A DNA stretch of 64,000 bases from Elusimicrobiota bacterium (lineage in GTDB: Bacteria > Elusimicrobiota > Elusimicrobia > UBA1565 > JACRDR01), in contig JACQBA010000001.1 in the NCBI GenBank assembly GCA_016194745.1, positions 1-64,000 of the forward strand, given 5' to 3'. Position 1 is the stretch's first letter, and every line of letters starts with the position of its first letter. Under the pieces are notes generated by a model, which ran no database searches, was not told the DNA's origin, and saw only the letters and a program-made list of their open reading frames with translations. Shown one piece after another: positions 45,315 through 53,301 of the stretch. Both the position numbers and the translations under genes were made by a program.

Positions 45315-46604
45315 CTATGCCCCCACCGCCGAGGTCTTGCCGAGACGCTCGAGCAGCCGGCGGCGCATCGGCTCGAGGATATCCGGTCGACGAGACGCGA
45401 CGTCCGACGTTTCTCCGGGGTCCGCCGCCAGGTCGAAGAGCTGCCAGCGAGACGCCCCTTCGTCGAAAATGACCTTCCACTCCGAGGACCTGAGTGCGAA
45501 GAGGCGCATGCGGTCCATCGGCGCGAGCGCGCTGGCCGCGGAGAAGGCCTCCGCCGGCTCAAGCTCGCGGCGGCTTTGCCGCAACGCCCCCGATAGGTCC
45601 CGGCCTTGGTGAGTCGCCTGCGGCGGCATCCCGAGCAAACCGAGGACCGTCGGCGCCACGTCCACGTGTTCGACGATGCCGCGCAGGCGCCGAGGGACGC
45701 CGCCCGGGCACCAAAACGCCAGAGGAACGCGCACCACGGAGTCCCACAAGCATTCGTGAAAACAGGATCCGATGAGCCCGCGCTCGCCCCATTCCATCCC
45801 GTGATCCGACGTCAGCACGACCAGCGTCTCCTCGAGCAGCCCCGCGTCGCCAAGCCCGGCCCAGAGGGACTTGAGCTGCGCGTCCGCGGCGAGAATCTGC
45901 GCGTCGTAATGGGCCACCAGATGCTCGAGCTCCCGCGGATCGGCGCGAATGGCCTCGACCGCCGTGCGATACTCCGCGGGCGGAGCCGGTCCCCACACCG
46001 GCTCCCACGGATATCCGTTGAACACCCGCACGAAGTAGTAGTCGGGCGTCATCGCGTCAAGCGCGCTCGAACGCGTTCCGAATCGATGCTCCACCGTCTC
46101 CGGCAGCGTCTCGGAGAGGTCGAAGGGCGGGTGCAGGTCGTTGTGATGCACCATCGCGAAGAACCTCTCCCCTCGCCGGCGGCGCATCCAGTCCAGGGCG
46201 AGAGGAAGGGTGTCCTTGAAGTCCTTGAAGGAGACGTTCTTGCCCGCGCGGTAAACCTCGAAGCCGCGGTCCAGCCCGAACTGGGGGTCGAGGAAGGTCC
46301 CGCCGACGAAAGCGGCGGTCCGAAATCCCCGGCCGCGGAGAGTCTCGGCGAGGGTCTCGTCCCGGCGGCCGAGACGATCATCGGGCCTGAAGACGCCGTG
46401 CGCCGTCGGATAGCGTGAGGCGAGCAGCGAGCAGAAGCTTGGCAGCGTCCAATTCGCGTGGCAGACGGCCTGTTCCGCGACGGCCGCCGATTTCAGCGCC
46501 TCGTCGAGCCACGGGCTCGTGGCGCGCGCGTAGCCGAACGCTCCCAGGTGATCCGGCCGCAGTCCGTCCACCACGACCAGCACGACGTTCTTCGGGCCGA
46601 TCAT
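45315..46604 (-). CDS. Sulfatase/alkaline phosphatase superfamily protein with threonine nucleophile position
   Basis: A 429-residue member of the sulfatase superfamily. Metal ligands include Asp13 in VVVDGLRPDHLG and the DH in TSDHGMEWGERG. At the nucleophile site, where sulfatases carry Cys or Ser in (C/S)xPxR, the sequence reads NWTLPSF, so Thr53 is at the catalytic position, as in phosphoethanolamine/phosphoglycerol transferases and phosphodiesterases. No signal peptide or membrane helix is present, so it is probably cytoplasmic, unlike EptA or LtaS. It lies just before the decarboxylase gene, which may link it to phosphoethanolamine. Confidence 0.8.
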   Translation of the reverse strand: MIGPKNVVLVVVDGLRPDHLGAFGYARATSPWLDEALKSAAVAEQAVCHANWTLPSFCSLLASRYPTAHGVFRPDDRLGRRDETLAETLRGRGFRTAAFVGGTFLDPQFGLDRGFEVYRAGKNVSFKDFKDTLPLALDWMRRRRGERFFAMVHHNDLHPPFDLSETLPETVEHRFGTRSSALDAMTPDYYFVRVFNGYPWEPVWGPAPPAEYRTAVEAIRADPRELEHLVAHYDAQILAADAQLKSLWAGLGDAGLLEETLVVLTSDHGMEWGERGLIGSCFHECLWDSVVRVPLAFWCPGGVPRRLRGIVEHVDVAPTVLGLLGMPPQATHQGRDLSGALRQSRRELEPAEAFSAASALAPMDRMRLFALRSSEWKVIFDEGASRWQLFDLAADPGETSDVASRRPDILEPMRRRLLERLGKTSAVGA

Positions 46605-46617
46605 CTCGAGGGCGGCG

Positions 46618-47718
46618 CTAAATGAAATTCGGGTGCTTGCGCGGCGTCGGGTCCGGATCCGCGGGGGCGCCGTTCTCCTTCATGTCCCACAGGATATTGT
46701 TGAACGAATCGCAGCGGCACAATGGAGGGCAATCGTTGAAGTCAACCGAATCGGCGATGCGCTTTCGCTCGGAGGACTGCCAAATCTGGGAGACGCTCTG
46801 CTTGGAAAGATCGCCGAGGCAATATTTCTCCACGCCGCGCATATGGCAGCAGACGTACATCTTCTTGTCGGCCGACACCACCGCGGCGAAGTTCTGCCCG
46901 TAGCACTTCTTGTACTCGCGCTGCACCTGCCCGGAGCGGATCTGATCGTACTTGTGCTCGGAGTGGACGACCCGGTAGGCATTGGTGGAAAGCTGCGCGG
47001 CCCGCCGCATTTCGACCAGTATCTCGTCGTCGGAATAGTCGATCTCCGCTTCGCCGTGACGGCGAAGGAGAGGCCGGTATTGGGCGTAGTCCACCTCGAG
47101 CTCCCGGCCGAGTTGGGCGAAGGCGAAGATGTCCCGCTTCGTCGCGGGCGAGGTCAAGAACCCGATCCCGATCGTCGCCTCCGAGCGTGCCTCGCGCTTG
47201 AGCCGCACGAGCATGCGCACGTTGTCGAGAACCCGCCGGAACTGCGGCTCGTCCATCCCGTGGGTAAGCCGGAACACCTCGGGAGTCGCGGCGTCCACGC
47301 TGACGCGAATCCACTGGCAGTTCTCGACGAGTACGCGGGCCTTGTCCTCGGGCAGGGTCTGCGCGTTCGTGATGAATCCCACGTCGAATCCGATCGAGCG
47401 GGCGTAGGCGACGCATTCCCAGCAAATGGGACTGACGGTCGGATCTCCGCCTCCCGTGAAGGTCAGGCCGCGGCCTCCGGCCTCACGAATCTGCGCGATG
47501 ATGCGCTTGGCCTCGTCGAGATGCATGCGCGCCTGGTCCCTCTCCGGAGCGTAGCCGAAGCAGTGCGGGCACTTCTGATTGCAGATATTGGTGAGGTCCA
47601 GCTCAACCGTGACGGGCCGAGACTGCCCCGTATCCAGCCATTCCTGGACGCGATCCATGTGCCCATAGATCTTGTCCTTGGCGAACGGCTGCGCCGGCGC
47701 GCGGTCGACGACGGTCAT
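46618..47718 (-). CDS. Radical SAM protein with SPASM-like C-terminus, paired with PqqD
   Basis: A 366-residue radical SAM enzyme. The [4Fe-4S] motif CNQKCPHC is near residue 47, GGGDPT is the SAM-binding glycine segment near 89, and the barrel is complete. The C-terminus has additional cysteines (KKCYGQNF, YVCCHMRG, CPPLCRCDSF) fit for auxiliary clusters as in SPASM/twitch enzymes. Its start overlaps the stop of the small PqqD-type gene as ATGA, a pairing typical of ribosomal-peptide or protein modification. No precursor-like ORF is adjacent, and the substrate is unknown. Confidence 0.88.
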   Translation of the reverse strand: MTVVDRAPAQPFAKDKIYGHMDRVQEWLDTGQSRPVTVELDLTNICNQKCPHCFGYAPERDQARMHLDEAKRIIAQIREAGGRGLTFTGGGDPTVSPICWECVAYARSIGFDVGFITNAQTLPEDKARVLVENCQWIRVSVDAATPEVFRLTHGMDEPQFRRVLDNVRMLVRLKREARSEATIGIGFLTSPATKRDIFAFAQLGRELEVDYAQYRPLLRRHGEAEIDYSDDEILVEMRRAAQLSTNAYRVVHSEHKYDQIRSGQVQREYKKCYGQNFAAVVSADKKMYVCCHMRGVEKYCLGDLSKQSVSQIWQSSERKRIADSVDFNDCPPLCRCDSFNNILWDMKENGAPADPDPTPRKHPNFI

Positions 47719-47984
47719 CCGCGGGAGGCGAGGAGCAGCTTCTCTTGGCGCAGTTCGCCCACGAGATCGCGCACGTCCCTCTCCGCGGCTTTCGCGCTCA
47801 CCTCGTACTCCTCCGTGAGACGCTCCGCGATCTTCTCGACCGGAAGGGACTCCGCCAGGAGCTCCCAGGCGCGCGCGCCGGATTCGCTCAGGGAGTAGTA
47901 GACGCTAGTGTTGAGGTCGAGGACGACGATCTCATCTTCTACCCGCCGCCACGCGGCGTGCGGGGCGATCTTGTAGGTTTCCAT
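47715..47984 (-). CDS. PqqD/RRE-family protein
   Basis: An 89-residue PqqD-like protein: two beta strands (RRVEDEIVVLDLNTSVYYSLSESGARAWELL) and a winged helix-turn-helix (IAERLTEEYEVSAKAAERDVRDLVGELRQEKLL). This is the RiPP recognition element fold that binds leader peptides for radical SAM enzymes. The start METYK gives the usual length. It overlaps the end of the glycosyltransferase gene by about 50 bases and its stop overlaps the radical SAM start as ATGA, so the two are strongly coupled. Confidence 0.88.
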   Translation of the reverse strand: METYKIAPHAAWRRVEDEIVVLDLNTSVYYSLSESGARAWELLAESLPVEKIAERLTEEYEVSAKAAERDVRDLVGELRQEKLLLASRG

Positions 47985-48786
47985 TCGAGGGCCTCCCGGT
48001 ACCGCTCTCGGACGCGGAGAGCGTGTCGATCTCATCCAATGCATGGAAGATGAACTGCGACCACTTTCGGGCGAGGATCTCCCGGTTGATACGGCGGTGA
48101 TGGCCGTAGTCCATCCCCGCGTATCCCTTGCCGCCGTAGTGGTGGACGAAGACGTCCTGGGCGAGCACCGCCTTGTATCCCGCCTGCTGGACGCGGAGGC
48201 AGTAATCGTAGTCCTCGTATCCTCCCGGTCCGAAACGCTCGTCTAGGAGGCCGACTCGCTCGAGCACCTCGCGCTTGATGAGCAGGCAGAACGCGATGAC
48301 GCGATGCGCTTCCTTCCACCATCCGCCGTAGTGCTCGGCCCAATCCTGTGCGAACCTGGGGAACTCCTTCATCGACGAATAGCCGGGATCGGTCACGAGC
48401 TGCGCGCCCACCGCGCTGTTGGTGCACGGGACGACGAGACCCGTCTTGGCGTCGCGCTCCGCGCAGCGGATCATGCGGGAGAGCCACTGCGGACCCACGA
48501 CGGCGTCCGCGTTGAGGAGCATCACGTACTCGCCCTTGGCCAGGGCGATTCCCTGGTTGTTGCCTCCGGCGAAGAAACGGTTCTCTTGATTGTGGATGAC
48601 GGTCGTGTTCGGGCGCCTGGCGATCGTCTTGAGGAAGCGATCCGAGCCGTCGGTGCTCGCGTTGTTGACGATGATGACCTCGTGCGGCACGTCGGTATGG
48701 CGGCTGACGCTGTCGAGGCATTCCCGCAGGAACTCGCCGTCGTTGTGGCAGAGAATAATGATGCTGGCTGCAGGCCTTTTTGCCAT
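47932..48786 (-). CDS. Family 2 glycosyltransferase
   Basis: A 284-residue GT-A glycosyltransferase. ASIIILCHNDGEFLRECLDS opens the domain. NNASTDGS near 40 and the DxD-equivalent LLNADAVVG near 92 follow, then a GT2-type acceptor region (GPGGYEDYDYCLRVQQAGYKA) near 200. It resembles rhamnosyl or glycan chain transferases. No membrane segment. First gene of the unit that leads into pqqD, radical SAM, sulfatase and decarboxylase. TATAAA lies 20 bases before its ATG. Confidence 0.88.
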   Translation of the reverse strand: MAKRPAASIIILCHNDGEFLRECLDSVSRHTDVPHEVIIVNNASTDGSDRFLKTIARRPNTTVIHNQENRFFAGGNNQGIALAKGEYVMLLNADAVVGPQWLSRMIRCAERDAKTGLVVPCTNSAVGAQLVTDPGYSSMKEFPRFAQDWAEHYGGWWKEAHRVIAFCLLIKREVLERVGLLDERFGPGGYEDYDYCLRVQQAGYKAVLAQDVFVHHYGGKGYAGMDYGHHRRINREILARKWSQFIFHALDEIDTLSASESGTGRPSNGNLQDRPARRVAAGRR

Positions 48787-48832
48787 GGCGAACTCGGAGA
48801 GGGCATTTTATACTATTATGACCGTCCCCGCC

Positions 48833-50434
48833 ATGGCTGAGATCGCGACGTCCATGCGAGCCGTCCTGCAATCGAAGGTGATCGTATCGCGCGACTATCC
48901 GCTGCTGCGCTCCGTGTATCGACTCGCCTATCGGTTCGCCCCCGGCTTCGTCTGCGCGGCGCTGCGGCTCCTCTTGGGCTCCCGACTTGAGGCGATCTAC
49001 CTGCGGCGAAGCGGCGCCACCGGAGATTGGACCCCCGGGGCGAGCGACCTCGATCTCCTCTTGCGCATCGCGCCCGATTCGGCGGACCGCGAAGCCGCCT
49101 TTCTTCGAAGGCTGTGGCGCGCCTACGCGGGGATTCGGCTGCTCGTTCCGTTCCTGGGCGAGACGCAAGTGGCCGATCCGCGCGAGTTCGAGACCTATCG
49201 ACGCCATGGCGGCGCGCGCGCCGCCGAGATGGGCTCGTGGCTTCGGCTCGGGGGCGGTCCGAGCCCGGCGGGAGATCCGGACGTCGGGACACGCCTAGCG
49301 TTCCTCCATGAAGCGATCTCCGCGTTCCTCTTTCAATCCCAAGTCTACTTCGAGGGCGCCCCCTCCCGCTGGGCGCCGAACGACGGCTTCAAAACCAAGA
49401 AGTCGTTTCTCGACGTATTGCGCTTCGTCCGTTGCCTGAACGAGGGCCGGAACGCGACGCCGACCCGGCTGGAGGAGTTCGGGATCCAGCGGGGAAAGCT
49501 CTCCGAGGAGATCATGGCCCGCCTCGCGAGGCCGGACTCCATCGCCCGAGAACACGCGTTCCAGCTCCTGGCGATCAGCCGGCAATGGCTCGACGACGCC
49601 TGCCGCCGCTTCTTTTCAGAGCCGCACAGACGCTCCGCTCTCGCGCGCGATTCCCGTGGATCGTGGGAAAGCGCCTCCTCCGACAACTTCCCGGATTTGG
49701 CAGATTGGCGGCGCCGGCTGCACGCGCTTTCCGCCCCCGGATTTCCGGCCGGCACCGGGCTCTTCATGGACAGCCTTTTCCATTGGTTCGTCGTGACGTC
49801 TGAGCTGCCGGCGCCCGAGGAGAATTTCCTCTTGTCCCGCCAGATCGACGCGTGGAAGTCCGGCGACAGCGCGTTTTGCGGCCAGGGGCATCTAGTGACG
49901 AAGAGCATCCTCCAAGCCCTTGCGTTCACTTCCTATCTTGAGAATCCCTACTTCGGCCATGGCCTGGCCGGCGCGGGCGCGCGGGACCGGATCGAAGTGT
50001 CTCGTCCCGGCGCCGCCGCCGCCTGGTCTGGGCACTACCGGCTCCAGTGGAACCTGGACCGCGACGAGCTGCTGCTCCCGTCCGGCCAGGAGCTCGAGGC
50101 CCTCGCGCGCCACGCATCGGCCGAGCTAGGCGTATCCCTGCGGATGTACGGCCAGCCGGACTGGGGAGGGCGCAACGTGTACCGGCTCTACTATTGGTAC
50201 ACCCGCGTCCTCAGCCTCCATCTTCACCTCAAGACCGGATCACCGCACGACACGGGATCCTTGGAAGAACTCGCGCGCCGGCATGCCGCCGAGTTTCCCG
50301 ATCGGCGCGCGCGGCTCGAGCTGCTGGCCGAGGATGAGCGCGTGCCCGCCTCCGAGCTGGAACGACGCGACCCGTCGGAGTTTTTTTACCGCCACCTTCC
50401 TGTCCTCCGCTCGATCTTGAGCGAAATCCGCTAG
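48833..50434 (+). CDS. Nucleotidyltransferase-fold protein, unknown function
   Basis: A 533-residue cytoplasmic protein. Near residue 60 the pattern RRSGATGDWTPGASDLDLLL matches the minimal nucleotidyltransferase signature (G-S-x-SDxDL). The rest is helical with many Trp and Arg residues and matches no family I know. The start at 48833 follows TATTAT by 13 bases; an in-frame ATG at 48818 overlaps the promoter region and is less likely. It is divergent from the glycosyltransferase/pqqD/radical SAM unit with 46 bases between starts, which suggests co-regulation. Confidence 0.65.
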   Translation: MAEIATSMRAVLQSKVIVSRDYPLLRSVYRLAYRFAPGFVCAALRLLLGSRLEAIYLRRSGATGDWTPGASDLDLLLRIAPDSADREAAFLRRLWRAYAGIRLLVPFLGETQVADPREFETYRRHGGARAAEMGSWLRLGGGPSPAGDPDVGTRLAFLHEAISAFLFQSQVYFEGAPSRWAPNDGFKTKKSFLDVLRFVRCLNEGRNATPTRLEEFGIQRGKLSEEIMARLARPDSIAREHAFQLLAISRQWLDDACRRFFSEPHRRSALARDSRGSWESASSDNFPDLADWRRRLHALSAPGFPAGTGLFMDSLFHWFVVTSELPAPEENFLLSRQIDAWKSGDSAFCGQGHLVTKSILQALAFTSYLENPYFGHGLAGAGARDRIEVSRPGAAAAWSGHYRLQWNLDRDELLLPSGQELEALARHASAELGVSLRMYGQPDWGGRNVYRLYYWYTRVLSLHLHLKTGSPHDTGSLEELARRHAAEFPDRRARLELLAEDERVPASELERRDPSEFFYRHLPVLRSILSEIR

Positions 50435-50591
50435 TCAATCCGATTTCCTCCTTTCGACCGCGGGTGTGCACCCGATTTCTGGAGCCCGCGCCCTAGGGGC
50501 GTTCGGGTCTTTAGAAGCTTCCGCGAACCTCGCGTTTGACGCATCATGGCGATATCGTCGCCCTGAAGGCGCCGATCCAGGAGGATTCGAC

Positions 50592-51452
50592 ATGAGACGA
50601 ACTATGATCGCGGCCGCGGCCGCCGCGCTGTCCGCGTCCGCCGCGTTTGCAGTTGGACCCGAGAGCCAATGGCAGGGCTCGACCGCACTTTTCGAGGAAG
50701 CTCAAAACGGGTTGTGGCAGAAATGCACCGGCCGATGGACGGGCGAGAGACACTGTCCCGTCTCCTTCACTCCGGACGTTCCCGAGGCTCGTCCCAGCGC
50801 CGTTCGCATCGCCGCCGCAGGCGTCCTCATCGAGCCGACCCTTTGGAACGAGCTCAAGCCCGCGAGCCAGTCGGGAAAGGAATGGCTGGCGCGGCGTCTC
50901 GGGTCGGACTTCAATATGAACTCCGACGTGCGGGTGCTGACGATCGACAAGGCAACGGCGATCCTGGACAAGGCGGCGATGCAGGGCGCCACGGCTCTCG
51001 ACGTCTTCTCCGATCCTGAGATGAACAAGCCGAACCTCTATTACATCCCGGAAAGCGTTCTCAAGCAGCTCGACGCGCGCTACAAAATTCCGGCGATCAC
51101 CCTGATCAGCGGCACGAGCCTCTCCGGGACGCGGTTCCAGGCGCAGGCGCTTCTCCTCGGCAATAGGCGCGTCGAGGCCCTCTACGACGCCGGAGCGGAT
51201 TTCGTATTCAAGAATTCCTACTATCCCGCCTACGACTTCACGTCGTCGCCTCGGGTCACGCACGTCGTACGCGGCAGAGGAGACCTGTCCGTGTCGGGAC
51301 TATGGGTCCGCGCGGGCTCGCCGCCGGCGTCGGCGTTCGGCTCCGTGACAATCCGCGGCTTGACGAAGCGGGGACAGAACCAGGTGTTCGTCCAGACGAG
51401 CACCGCCTTGGCGGACACGGTCGAGGCCCTGGAGCCGATTTCTTTCCGGTAG
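50592..51452 (+). CDS. Exported protein of unknown function
   Basis: A 286-residue exported protein. The signal peptide (MRRTMIAAAAAALSASAAFA) follows an AGGAGG Shine-Dalgarno site seven bases upstream, which fixes the start at 50592 although the frame is open further upstream. Two cysteines (WQKCTGRW, RHCPVSF) may pair. The mature protein is mixed alpha/beta with no catalytic motif I recognise. The 157-base gap 50435-50591 has no other gene. It is convergent with the quinone oxidoreductase gene, stops one base apart. Confidence 0.65.
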   Translation: MRRTMIAAAAAALSASAAFAVGPESQWQGSTALFEEAQNGLWQKCTGRWTGERHCPVSFTPDVPEARPSAVRIAAAGVLIEPTLWNELKPASQSGKEWLARRLGSDFNMNSDVRVLTIDKATAILDKAAMQGATALDVFSDPEMNKPNLYYIPESVLKQLDARYKIPAITLISGTSLSGTRFQAQALLLGNRRVEALYDAGADFVFKNSYYPAYDFTSSPRVTHVVRGRGDLSVSGLWVRAGSPPASAFGSVTIRGLTKRGQNQVFVQTSTALADTVEALEPISFR

Positions 51453-51453
51453 G

Positions 51454-52470
51454 CTAGAAGGTCAAGACGACCTTACCGACGTTCTTGCGGTCCTGAAGGC
51501 GGCGATGCGCCTCCTCGGCGCGCTCGGCGGGGACGACGGCGTCGACGTGCGGTTTGATCTTGCCTTGGGCCCACAAACGGGCGAGATCAGTCATTTCCTG
51601 GATGAAGATTTCCGGCTCCGACGCCAGGCGCCCCAAATGAAGACCCGCGATGCCTCGATTGGACAGCATCATCTGGAGCGGGCTGAAGAGTCCGCTCGTG
51701 GCGTAGGTCCACAGCGACCGTAAGCGGCTGCCGACGCCCTCGCCGGTCATCGACGAGGCGCCGTAGCAGACCAGCAGCCCCGTCTCCGCCAGGCAGGCGT
51801 AGCTCTTGCGGAAGCTCTTTCCGCCAATCGGGTCGAGGGCGATGTGCACGCCACGGCCGCCGGTGATCTGGCGTACCCGCGCCTCGAAGTCCTCGGTGCG
51901 GTAGTCGATCATGTGGCGGGCTCCCTGGGAGCGCGCGAACTCGTGCTTTCCCGCGCTCGCGGTGCCGATGATCTCGGCGTCCCGCAGCTTCGCCAGCTGG
52001 ATCGCCGCGATGCCGACCCCGCCGCCCGCGCCGTGGATGAGCACCCGCGAGCGTGGCCTCAGGTTCCCCAGCACGTAAAGCGCGTGGTACGCCGTGAGAT
52101 AGTTCACGGGCAGCGCCGCGGCTTCCTCGAATCCCTTCGAGTCCGGGATCGGCATTACGCCGCCCGCCTCGGCCAGGGCGAGCTCCGCGTACGCCCCGTA
52201 CTTCATCGGCGCGAGGACTCGCTGCCCCAGCTTCCAACCGGTCACTCCGGCTCCCAATTTTTCGATCTCTCCCGCCGCCTCGTAGCCCGGGATAAACGGC
52301 GCCGTAGGCGCGCCGTAATACAGCCCCAACGTCATCAAATAATCGGCGAAATTGACGCCGGCGGCGCGCACTCTAATTCGCACCTGACCCTTGCCCGGCT
52401 CCGGATCGGTTGTTTGCCGCATTTCGAGCCCGCTTGGGCCCTTCGTCTTGGAGATGAAAACCGCGCGCAT
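51454..52470 (-). CDS. Zinc-independent quinone oxidoreductase-like medium-chain dehydrogenase
   Basis: A 338-residue MDR-superfamily NAD(P)H oxidoreductase. GVNFADYLMTLGLY near 39-52 and GYEAAGEIEKLG are the QOR signature region. The Rossmann motif HGAGGGVGIAAIQLA lies near 145. Zinc-ligand cysteines are missing, as in quinone reductases and VAT-1-like proteins. Substrate probably a quinone or an enone. It has an extended -10 box six bases before its ATG and is divergent from trmJ with only 36 bases between start codons. Confidence 0.9.
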   Translation of the reverse strand: MRAVFISKTKGPSGLEMRQTTDPEPGKGQVRIRVRAAGVNFADYLMTLGLYYGAPTAPFIPGYEAAGEIEKLGAGVTGWKLGQRVLAPMKYGAYAELALAEAGGVMPIPDSKGFEEAAALPVNYLTAYHALYVLGNLRPRSRVLIHGAGGGVGIAAIQLAKLRDAEIIGTASAGKHEFARSQGARHMIDYRTEDFEARVRQITGGRGVHIALDPIGGKSFRKSYACLAETGLLVCYGASSMTGEGVGSRLRSLWTYATSGLFSPLQMMLSNRGIAGLHLGRLASEPEIFIQEMTDLARLWAQGKIKPHVDAVVPAERAEEAHRRLQDRKNVGKVVLTF

Positions 52471-52476
52471 TGGGCG

Positions 52477-52485
52477 ATTCTAGCA
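52477..52485 (-). promoter_or_regulatory. Extended -10 promoter of the oxidoreductase
   Basis: TGCTAGAAT on the minus strand, six bases before the ATG at 52470. It is nearly the same as the element before the DUF309 gene. Confidence 0.6.
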
Positions 52486-52494
52486 GAAATATCC

Positions 52495-52500
52495 TATCCT
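52495..52500 (+). promoter_or_regulatory. -10 box of trmJ
   Basis: TATCCT followed by six bases and the GTG at 52507. A second TATCCT at 52490-52495 overlaps it. The two divergent -10 elements lie within 24 bases, so polymerase may not bind both at once. Confidence 0.45.
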
Positions 52501-52506
52501 CTCCTC

Positions 52507-53301
52507 GTGGAAAGCCGGCGCGTCCGCTTCGTCCTCGTGCGTCCCAGCAACGCCTTGAACATCGGCGCGGTCGCGCGGGCCATGGCGAACTTCGGCTTCG
52601 ACGACCTGGCCGCGGTCGGTCCCTACGCCAAGCATTGGCGGAGCGCCCACTCCGCGATCTACGGAAGCCTCGTCCTCGAGCGCGCTCGCGTCCTCCCGCT
52701 AAAGAAAGCGCTCTCCGACCGCCAGTTGGTCCTTGGCACGGCCTCGGCGCACAACCGCGCGTTCCGGCGAGCAGAGCTCACCTTGCCGGCTCTCGGCGCC
52801 TGGCTGCGCCGCGAACTGCCTGCGGGCGGCCGTCTTGCCGTGTTGTTCGGCTCGGAGCGCAGCGGGCTCTCGAACGAGGAATTGGATCATTGCCATGCGC
52901 TCCTGCGCATCCCGACGGACGCGGCGGCTCCGTCCATGAACTTGGGACAAGCCGCCGCGCTCGTCGCCTACGAGCTGTCCCGCCCCTCTCTCGAGAGCGC
53001 GAACGCCCGTCCGCCCGAGGATCCCCCCAACGGGCGAGAGATCGAAGGCCTCGTCGAGACGGCGCTGCGCGCCATGGCCGCCGCCCGGGTCAACGAGCAC
53101 CTGACGCCGGAGGCACGGCGCGCGCGGTTCCGTCGCGGCCTGCTCAAATGGAAGCTCAGCCGGGAGGACGCGGCGTGGCTGCGCGGTCTCTTAGATCGGC
53201 TCTCGCGCGGCGCTAGCGCCAGTCGGGCGAGGAGAGCTTCGGCGCCGCGATCTGCGCCTTGCGGATCGACGACGCGCCGTACTCCGGCACGGCGTGTTTG
53301 A
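52507..53301 (+). CDS. trmJ: tRNA (cytidine/uridine-2'-O-)methyltransferase TrmJ-like
   Basis: A 264-residue SpoU/SPOUT-family 2'-O-methyltransferase. Motif 1 is VRPSNALNIGAVARAMANFGF, motif 2 LAVLFGSERSGLSNEEL (about residues 115-131), motif 3 PSMNLGQAAALVAYEL (about 142-157), which build the trefoil knot that binds SAM. The C-terminal helices match TrmJ, which modifies tRNA position 32. The start is GTG, with no upstream Shine-Dalgarno site. The frame runs 89 bases into the convergent neighbour, giving an unusual Arg/Ser-rich tail; a stop in another frame sits exactly at the shared CTAG, so a small frameshift near the end is possible. Confidence 0.88.
   Translation: MESRRVRFVLVRPSNALNIGAVARAMANFGFDDLAAVGPYAKHWRSAHSAIYGSLVLERARVLPLKKALSDRQLVLGTASAHNRAFRRAELTLPALGAWLRRELPAGGRLAVLFGSERSGLSNEELDHCHALLRIPTDAAAPSMNLGQAAALVAYELSRPSLESANARPPEDPPNGREIEGLVETALRAMAAARVNEHLTPEARRARFRRGLLKWKLSREDAAWLRGLLDRLSRGASASRARRASAPRSAPCGSTTRRTPARRV

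Noticed and set aside
46600..48850. Search for a RiPP precursor beside the PqqD/radical SAM pair
   Set aside because: Gaps are under 50 bases and genes overlap. No short frame with a leader-like or repeated core sequence was found on either strand.
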